A stretch of DNA of 5,313 bases from Pseudomonadota bacterium. GTDB lineage: Bacteria > Pseudomonadota > Gammaproteobacteria > Pseudomonadales > Azotimanducaceae. The stretch's first letter is position 1; the number at the start of each line of letters is the position of its first letter. The position numbers and the translations under genes were made by a program. This document shows, in pieces, positions 1-5,313 of the stretch. The stretch is taken from contig JAQBYL010000317.1 of assembly GCA_027622495.1 (NCBI GenBank), positions 1 through 5,313 on the forward strand, given 5' to 3'. The notes below the pieces were generated by a model. It did not search any database. It worked only from the letters and a program-made list of their open reading frames with translations, and was not told the origin of the DNA.

Positions 1-283
1 CACTGCAGTCTGTGTTGCCCGTGGTGAGAAAAGCGGGGTCGAAAGCGTGACGACAGAAGTTCACTTTCGCCCGATCAGCCGTGACGAAGCACACCGCTAT
101 GCAATATGTGGTGAAGGAGCAGATAAAGCAGGCGGGTATGGGATTCAGGGGATTGGAGGTATATTTGCTGAACGTATAGTCGGCAGTTACAGCGCCGTGG
201 TGGGTTTACCCCTCGCGACAACAGAGCGGTTGCTGGGTGTATTTGGTGTCGATACCTGGGCTGGACGAAATGATGTCCGATGA
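1..283 (+). CDS. maf: Maf/YhdE-type nucleoside triphosphate pyrophosphatase, C-terminal part
   Basis: Only the 3' end is present; base 1 ends a split codon and codons run from position 2 to the TGA at 281-283, giving 93 residues against about 195-200 for the whole family, so roughly the C-terminal half. The fragment aligns by eye with E. coli YhdE: an opening TAV, then VTTEVHF, the conserved DKAGGYGIQG (local residues 41-50) and GSYSAVVGLPL. The DKAG-Y-IQG form and the GSY-VVGLPL ending fit the YhdE subgroup rather than the YceF subgroup. Members of this subgroup are known to hydrolyse dTTP, UTP and some modified pyrimidine nucleotides to monophosphate and pyrophosphate in the cytoplasm, a house-cleaning role. 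The catalytic Asp and the N-terminal phosphate-binding motif lie upstream of the window and cannot be checked. The gene overlaps rng by 11 bases. An ATG at 47 is in frame but internal to the conserved domain, so it is not the real start. Confidence 0.93.
   Translation, partial: TAVCVARGEKSGVESVTTEVHFRPISRDEAHRYAICGEGADKAGGYGIQGIGGIFAERIVGSYSAVVGLPLATTERLLGVFGVDTWAGRNDVR
263..269 (+). promoter_or_regulatory. Weak Shine-Dalgarno-like site before rng
   Basis: The stretch GGACGAA lies inside the 3' end of maf, just upstream of two adjacent ATG codons at 270 and 273. Its GGA ends 7 bases before the ATG at 273 but only 4 bases before the ATG at 270, so spacing slightly favours 273. The match to the AGGAGG consensus is poor. 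Ribosomes finishing maf at 281-283 could re-initiate here, so a strong site may not be needed. The assignment is inferred from position. Confidence 0.35.
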
Positions 284-1799
284 GCTACTGATCAACGTGA
301 ACGAGTTCGAGACGCGGGTCGCACTGATTTCCGGTGGCTCCCTTGCGGAGATCCATCTGGCTCGAGCAGCTGGTTATAGCCTCACCGGCAATATCTACAA
401 AGGCAAAGTTCTGCGCATCATTCCGGGCATGCAGGCTGCGTTTATCGACATCGGCCTGAAACGCCCGGGTTTTCTACATGCCAACGATATCGATCGTCCC
501 AGGATCATAACGTCAGGTTTGCCGGATGAAGAGCCAAAGGGACCGGAGAAACCCACCGATATCCGCGAGCTTCTGCACGACGGACAGGAAATTCTTGTTC
601 AGGTTTTAAAAGACCAGATCAGTAAAAAAGGCGCCCGACTGACCACCCAGCTTGCAATCGCATCCCGATACCTGGTCCTGATGCCACTCAGCCTGCACAT
701 CGGGATCTCTGCCCGGATCGACGAGGATGACGAACGGGAGCGCTTGCGTGTGCTCATAGATCAGGTGCGAACAAGCAGTCACACACAAATGGGTTTTATT
801 GCGAGAACCGCAGCTGAAGGTGCGCGCGAGCAGGCCATCGACGCCGACGTGCGATTGCTGCTGCGTATGTGGGATCGAATTGTAGCCAGGCGTGCGTCGA
901 GCACGGCACCGGCAGTGGTATACGAAGAACTTCCCATGCAGATCCGGGTTTTAAGAGATTTTTCCGGCCCCGGTCTTGAACGCCTGTACGTTGACCATCA
1001 ACCGACCTATGAACGTCTGTGCAGTTTCGTCGACGAATTTCTACCCGAATACCGCGAGCGCCTTGTTCACTACACTGATGAGCGCCCCTTGTTTGAACGT
1101 TACGGCGTAGATGCCGAGGTTGCCCGTGCGCTGACCCGTGAGGCACCGCTCAAGAGCGGCGGTTATCTGGTGGTGGAACAGACTGAAGCGATGACGACCA
1201 TCGATGTTAACACCGGTGGTTTTCTCGGCACTCATTCGCTAGAAGAAACCGTTTACCGGACCAATCTCGAAGCTGCCGCTGTGATACCGCGGCAACTGCG
1301 GTTGCGCAATCTGGGCGGCATCATCGTTGTGGACTTCATTGACATGGAAGATGAAGAACATCAGCGCCAGGTGTTGCGGATACTCGAAAAAGCCTGTGAG
1401 GCGGATGCCGCAAGAATCCGCATTGAGGGGTTTTCTTCGCTGGGCCTTGTTCAGTTGAGCCGCAAGAGAACACGCGAAAGCCTCGCCCGGCAGATCTGCG
1501 AACCCTGCGAAAACTGTTCAGGGCTTGGCTTTGTTAAAACTGCGGAATCCACCTGCATCGAGGTGTTCCGCTCAATCCTGCAGGATCACCGGCGACAGTG
1601 TCGCAACGATCGACGAAGTCCGGATTCAGGCTATCTGATACGGGCGACCAGCAATGTCGTCGATCGCCTGCTGGAAGAAGATGCAGGCTATCTGACCGAT
1701 CTGGCCGACCAGATCGGGCGTGAAATCAGAATTCAGGTCGAGCCTTGTTACGGTCCTGGTGAGTTCGACGTCGTGCTTGTTCAGGGCATGAGTCGCTAG
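273..1799 (+). CDS. rng: Ribonuclease G (RNase E/G family endoribonuclease)
   Basis: RNase G is a cytoplasmic endoribonuclease that cuts single-stranded AU-rich RNA, matures the 5' end of 16S rRNA and takes part in mRNA decay. The product has 508 residues (E. coli Rng 489) and is collinear with it throughout. An S1 RNA-binding domain covers about residues 36-125 (GNIYKG 39-44, PGMQAAFIDIG 51-61). KGARLTT and SRYLV lead into the 5'-sensor region, with GFIARTA carrying R178-T179, the equivalents of RNase E R169-T170. The DNase I-like catalytic part has D311 (TIDVNTGG) and D354 (VVDFIDM), matching RNase E D303 and D346 with the same 43-residue spacing. A Zn-link CENC (C412, C415) sits 58 residues after D354, as in RNase E. 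The protein ends shortly after the EFDVV motif and lacks the long RNase E scaffold, hence RNase G. I chose the ATG at 273 because MSDELLINV matches the family N-terminus; the frame also has ATG at 270 and 237, the latter adding 12 unconserved residues. It overlaps maf by 11 bases and is followed by yhdP after 17. Confidence 0.96.
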   Translation: MSDELLINVNEFETRVALISGGSLAEIHLARAAGYSLTGNIYKGKVLRIIPGMQAAFIDIGLKRPGFLHANDIDRPRIITSGLPDEEPKGPEKPTDIRELLHDGQEILVQVLKDQISKKGARLTTQLAIASRYLVLMPLSLHIGISARIDEDDERERLRVLIDQVRTSSHTQMGFIARTAAEGAREQAIDADVRLLLRMWDRIVARRASSTAPAVVYEELPMQIRVLRDFSGPGLERLYVDHQPTYERLCSFVDEFLPEYRERLVHYTDERPLFERYGVDAEVARALTREAPLKSGGYLVVEQTEAMTTIDVNTGGFLGTHSLEETVYRTNLEAAAVIPRQLRLRNLGGIIVVDFIDMEDEEHQRQVLRILEKACEADAARIRIEGFSSLGLVQLSRKRTRESLARQICEPCENCSGLGFVKTAESTCIEVFRSILQDHRRQCRNDRRSPDSGYLIRATSNVVDRLLEEDAGYLTDLADQIGREIRIQVEPCYGPGEFDVVLVQGMSR

Positions 1800-1816
1800 C
1801 CGATTAAGCACAGCAG

Positions 1817-4800
1817 ATGTTCCGGCTTTTGCAGAGACCGTTAGTCACGTTTGCGGTGATGGTGTTTTTCATTTTCGCCCTTGCTCAGGCTGCCGGGCGC
1901 ATCGGCATGTTTGTGCTCGATCGCCTGGAATCTCCCTTGAACAGTTTGTTAGCCGAGTTTGATGTCAACGTTGAAGGCCTCGAGGGAAGGTGGAATGGCT
2001 TGAACCCGGTGGTGCAGGTGAAGCGCGTCACTTTTCCGGCTGGATACGTAAACGATCTGTTGTTTGAGCTGGATTGGCTTGAAAGTGCGTTTCGAGGAAC
2101 CCCCATCGCCGCTCGTCTGTATGCCAGTGATGCAGAAATCATCGTTGAGAAGACGGCCGACGGTTGGCGCCTGGCTGGCATGGGACCGAGTCGTCTGGAC
2201 TATGATCCGCTAGTCCTGATCAAACATTCCGACCAGATCAGGGTCAATGGCAGGCTCGGGTTCGCAGATGGGGGTGCTGGGTATCAGTTGAACGCCACAG
2301 CAGAAAACCGCCGCGGTGTGAATCGTCTGGCCGCGTTCCTGACCCGCCTGCCCACGAACACGCCGGATGAACTGCGCCTGTATGTCAAGATTGAATATCA
2401 GGAACAGAGATTTGGCATGGGCGAGGCGCGGCAGCGTGCTCTCGTGAGCGGTGACTTCAGGATTCCCGCGCAGGTGCTCGGCGGTGCTGTGCTTGACGTC
2501 AGCGGTGTGGATGGCGCGTGGGCTGCGCAGAATCGGCGGGGTGGTGGAACACTGGATGTAGAGCGTATCCATGTGGTGATGCCCGAGGCGCTGGCGACCA
2601 CACTTGATGCAGATCTTCGCGTTGTTGGTCGACGTGATCCGCGTGGCTACTTTGGCGCGATCGAGCAGGTTACGTTCAATGTTGCGGACAATGGTTTTAC
2701 CCTCCAGCCAATTGCCTGGGCGACAGACGCGCAAGGCTTGAGGCTGTGGCTGGATCAACTGTCTTTAGTGCAACCAGCACAGGTAATCAGGTCTCTTCTG
2801 GCGTCTATCGATGCTGCTGATCGCTGGCTCGGCGCGCTGAATCTTACGGGTGAGCTGAATAACATTCATGGGTTAGTAAACCTGCAGGGACAGGCGAGCT
2901 ACGCGGCCAGCCTGAGTGATTTTTCCATGGGCGACTACCGCGGTGCACCCAGACTGCGAAATGTTGCCGGAGAGTTGATTGGTTATGAGGCCGGTGCGCA
3001 GGTGGCGATAAACAGCGAAACCACAACGCTTGCTTTTCCCACACTGTTCAACGACGAATGGCAGGTCGACAATCTGCAGGGTGTGCTGAGCGCCTGGTTT
3101 AAAGGCGGATCATTCGGTCTGAGAGCGCCCATTGTGCGGCTTTCACATGGTGACAGCCGTCTGGTCGGTGGGTTTGCGCTGGCGATCCCGGTGGAAAAAC
3201 CGGCGCAACGATTGAATCTGTTGCTGCATCTTGATTCGGCACAGGTCGCTGATGTGCGAACTTTCATCCCGTACAGAATTCCCCCGGGCCTGGCCAACTG
3301 GCTTGATGTGGCACCGGTGTCGGGAACTTTGCGGAATGTGGATTTTGCTTATCAGGGAAACATTCATCAGGAACCTGGCGATCTGGCACGAAAGATCGAG
3401 GCCACCGGTGATGTGGAGAATGCTGTGGTCAGGTATCACCCTGACTGGCCGCTGGTTGAAGCTATGTTCGCTGCGATCCATGTGTCGGGCACTGACACTT
3501 TCGCTGATATTGTTTCGGCAACCAGCCTGGGCGCACGCATAGGTCCGAGCAGTGTGGCTGTGCTGGAAGAAGGGTCGGTGGCAACCATCAACATGCAGCA
3601 GGTTTCTGTGGACGCAGGAACTGCTCTGACCTTTGTGCGTCGTTCACCGCTTAAACAGGCTCTGCCTCTCATATCTGATGTGTGGGAAGGGGCCGGTCTG
3701 ATGAACCTGTCTGGATCGACCTCAATACCTCTCAAGGCCCGTGAGGGTGCAGAGCCTCCGATCATTGTGGATCTGTCAGCAGACCTTGAAGGGGTCGATC
3801 TGAAGATGCCCGATTACCGGGTTTCGCTTGAAGCTCTGCGTGGCGTTCTGACCTATCGATACCCCTTCGATGTGCGTGGCGATGGGACTCAGGGAAAAAT
3901 CTTTGGTCGCGAGGCACTGTTCAGCGCAAAACCTGGTAAAAATATTTCCGCAGTCGTGTTCGATGTGAGGGGATCTGCAACACAATCAGACATTTACCAT
4001 GTTGCGGGCCTTGATTCGGAACCACTCGCAAGGGGTGTGCTGGACTTTACCGCTGAACTTCTCATCGGTGTTGGTGAGAACAGCTCCCGGGAACTGAAGG
4101 TGCAGACAGATCTGCTCGGTCTCACCGTGCTGTTGCCTGGTGAATTGGGCAAGTCTGCGGATGAGCGAAGAAAATCGCTGGTCAATCTGCAATTTCTCAA
4201 CGACCACACGGCGCTGCAGTTCAGCTACGGCAACGCCAATGGCTGGATTCGACTTGAGGATGCGCCTGTCAGAGGTGCTGTGGGCCTTGGGGTAACCGCC
4301 CCAATGGTGTCGTCTGCAAGCAGCGAGATGGTTGTCTCCGGTCGGCTTACTGATCTTGATCTGGTTGAATGGTTTGGCGGAGAAGATGGGCAGGAAAACA
4401 GAGGCGGGCTGGTCGACTTTCCTCTGCCGGTGCGCATTCAGAATGTGGTGGTTAGCCGGGTCAGTATTGAGGATGTGGCCTTTGCTGATGTCCAGTTGAC
4501 CGGCGACATCCGCAATAGCGTGACGAGCATGGGTTTTAGCGCCAGGGATCTGGCGGGTCAGGTGATTTACGATCCAGCCCAGCCGCTCAAACTGGATCTT
4601 GAGCGCATCTATCTACCGGCAGTTGAAGCTCCCCTTGAACAGGAGAGTGACGGATCAGACTACTACCATTTTCCGGAAGACCCGTTTGATGTGGAGGTTG
4701 CAAAGAGTCTGTTTGATGCCGATGTGACCATCGGTGAGCTCAAGGTTGGCGAGGATCACTACGGCAACTGGGCCTTCAAGGTGAGGCCCCAGACGAACGC

Positions 4801-5313
4801 CGTGATGTTTGAAGATCTGAGTGCGCAGGTACGCGGCGTTCAGATATCTGCTCCCACCGGCGCGATGTGGCGCTTTGACGATGTCACCGCGCTCAAGGGC
4901 ACCCTGACCATGACCAATATGGCCGAGGTCCTTCCGCAGTGGGGTTATTCGCCGAGTCTTGAAACCGAAGCCGCGGTCCTCGAGGCTGATATCAGCTGGC
5001 CAGGCTCACCGGCAAACATCGTCACTGAGATGCTTACAGGGGAGCTTTCAATATCGGCCGCGAACGGGCACTTTCTGGATGTGGACAGCGGTAATGCGTT
5101 GAAGATCTTCAGTCTTCTGAATTTTTCCACACTGGCGCAGCGTCTGAATTTTGACTTTTCCGATGTCACCGGGAAGGGGGTCAGTTTTAAGACCATGGCT
5201 GGAAGCGTGCGTCTCGCAGACGGCACCCTGACGTTCAAGGATCCGTTGAAGATTGACGGAACCGGTTCAAAATTTGTTGTGGCGGGGACCGTCGATCTTC
5301 GGCAGGGGCTTCT
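1817..5313 (+). CDS. yhdP: YhdP-like AsmA-family phospholipid transport protein, 3' end missing
   Basis: A single frame opens at the ATG at 1817 and has no stop to the window edge: 1165 full codons, against about 1266 residues for E. coli YhdP, so about 100 residues are probably missing. The start is well bounded: an in-frame TAA lies at 1805-1807, and the ATG is the first start after it. Residues 1-8 are short and basic (R3, R7), followed by one hydrophobic segment at about 9-26, fitting an inner-membrane anchor with the rest in the periplasm. The body consists of alternating beta-strand-like segments, as in AsmA-like bridge proteins. Family-like stretches include FIPYRIPPGLANWLD (483-497), LNFSTLAQRLNFDFSD (1101-1116) and VAGTVDL (1155-1161), the last two typical of the conserved C-terminal region. 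In E. coli, YhdP acts with TamB and YdbH in phospholipid movement to the outer membrane; that role is inferred here. No good Shine-Dalgarno site is seen (only AAG at 1806-1808), so translation may depend on coupling to rng. In the known order tldD would follow. Confidence 0.93.
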   Translation, partial: MFRLLQRPLVTFAVMVFFIFALAQAAGRIGMFVLDRLESPLNSLLAEFDVNVEGLEGRWNGLNPVVQVKRVTFPAGYVNDLLFELDWLESAFRGTPIAARLYASDAEIIVEKTADGWRLAGMGPSRLDYDPLVLIKHSDQIRVNGRLGFADGGAGYQLNATAENRRGVNRLAAFLTRLPTNTPDELRLYVKIEYQEQRFGMGEARQRALVSGDFRIPAQVLGGAVLDVSGVDGAWAAQNRRGGGTLDVERIHVVMPEALATTLDADLRVVGRRDPRGYFGAIEQVTFNVADNGFTLQPIAWATDAQGLRLWLDQLSLVQPAQVIRSLLASIDAADRWLGALNLTGELNNIHGLVNLQGQASYAASLSDFSMGDYRGAPRLRNVAGELIGYEAGAQVAINSETTTLAFPTLFNDEWQVDNLQGVLSAWFKGGSFGLRAPIVRLSHGDSRLVGGFALAIPVEKPAQRLNLLLHLDSAQVADVRTFIPYRIPPGLANWLDVAPVSGTLRNVDFAYQGNIHQEPGDLARKIEATGDVENAVVRYHPDWPLVEAMFAAIHVSGTDTFADIVSATSLGARIGPSSVAVLEEGSVATINMQQVSVDAGTALTFVRRSPLKQALPLISDVWEGAGLMNLSGSTSIPLKAREGAEPPIIVDLSADLEGVDLKMPDYRVSLEALRGVLTYRYPFDVRGDGTQGKIFGREALFSAKPGKNISAVVFDVRGSATQSDIYHVAGLDSEPLARGVLDFTAELLIGVGENSSRELKVQTDLLGLTVLLPGELGKSADERRKSLVNLQFLNDHTALQFSYGNANGWIRLEDAPVRGAVGLGVTAPMVSSASSEMVVSGRLTDLDLVEWFGGEDGQENRGGLVDFPLPVRIQNVVVSRVSIEDVAFADVQLTGDIRNSVTSMGFSARDLAGQVIYDPAQPLKLDLERIYLPAVEAPLEQESDGSDYYHFPEDPFDVEVAKSLFDADVTIGELKVGEDHYGNWAFKVRPQTNAVMFEDLSAQVRGVQISAPTGAMWRFDDVTALKGTLTMTNMAEVLPQWGYSPSLETEAAVLEADISWPGSPANIVTEMLTGELSISAANGHFLDVDSGNALKIFSLLNFSTLAQRLNFDFSDVTGKGVSFKTMAGSVRLADGTLTFKDPLKIDGTGSKFVVAGTVDLRQGL
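1841..1894 (+). other. Predicted N-terminal transmembrane anchor of the YhdP-like protein
   Basis: Residues 9-26 of the yhdP product are almost wholly hydrophobic (LVTFAVMVFFIFALAQAA) and follow R3 and R7. By the positive-inside rule the short N-terminus should be cytoplasmic and the large C-terminal body periplasmic. No lipobox cysteine or clear signal-peptidase site follows, so I read it as an uncleaved anchor, as known for YhdP and other AsmA-like proteins. The limits are judged by eye. Confidence 0.8.

Noticed and set aside
230..256. A possible sigma-70-like promoter for rng (TTGCTG then GATACC)
   Set aside because: The two boxes are 15 bases apart, the -10 match is poor, and they lie within coding sequence where chance matches are frequent. 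Not supported without transcription-start data.
796..1235. Two overlapping - strand frames opposite rng
   Set aside because: They fall on the conserved 5'-sensor and catalytic region of RNase G; conservation is explained by the + strand product.
1885..2181. A 98-codon - strand frame opposite the yhdP 5' end
   Set aside because: It is a Ser/Arg/Pro-rich shadow of the coding strand with no recognisable domain.
2210..2758. A 182-codon open frame on the - strand
   Set aside because: It lies wholly inside the well-supported yhdP frame, its translation resembles no family I know, and it is rich in residues expected from antisense reading of GC-rich codons. No ribosome binding site or promoter stands out.
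3231..3542. A 103-codon + strand frame inside yhdP, in another phase
   Set aside because: The yhdP phase is uninterrupted and family-like across this stretch (including FIPYRIPPGLANWLD), so this frame is a shadow and not evidence of a frameshift.
3986..4209. Two overlapping - strand frames in different phases
   Set aside because: Both are antisense to yhdP, mutually overlapping, and without any recognisable motif.
1817..5313. The idea that the region after rng is a long non-coding or degraded stretch
   Set aside because: Codon-by-codon reading from 1817 gives a continuous protein-like frame with a membrane anchor and YhdP-type motifs up to the edge; it simply lacks a stop within the window.
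1..5313. Repeats, CRISPR arrays, tRNA or rRNA genes, insertion sequences, riboswitches and terminators
   Set aside because: I looked on both strands and saw no spaced direct repeats, inverted terminal repeats, cloverleaf sequence or hairpin followed by a T run that stands out from coding sequence. Small imperfect palindromes exist but are at chance level.

Overview
The window reads as an ordinary core-genome stretch of a gammaproteobacterium. It holds three genes on the + strand: the 3' end of maf (yhdE type), a complete rng (RNase G), and most of a yhdP-type AsmA-like gene that runs off the right edge. This matches the conserved order known from Escherichia coli and many relatives (mreBCD - maf/yhdE - rng - yhdP - tldD). 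Base composition is moderate (roughly mid-50s % GC by eye) and looks even, with no island, phage, IS or repeat signature. The gene order and protein similarity support Gammaproteobacteria, but I cannot name a genus.

Layout: positions 1-283 encode the last 93 residues of a Maf nucleotide pyrophosphatase. rng starts at 273 inside the maf 3' end (11-base overlap) and ends at 1799. After 17 bases, a frame opens at 1817 and stays free of stops to the last base (5313). It gives at least 1165 residues of a YhdP-like inner-membrane-anchored protein. Its last part (likely about 100 residues) and its stop lie beyond the window. Coding density is almost 100%. There is no room for an intergenic terminator, and I see no RNA gene, CRISPR array or mobile element. 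The - strand carries only shadow frames.

How the genes fit together: the overlap and the 17-base gap suggest one transcript with translational coupling. Maf hydrolyses certain nucleoside triphosphates, RNase G processes 16S rRNA and decays mRNAs, and YhdP moves phospholipid between the inner and outer membranes. They share no obvious pathway; the cluster is a long-conserved neighbourhood attached to the cell-shape genes rather than a dedicated system. I found no convincing evidence of a previously undescribed system here; the findings are minor structural points with low scores.
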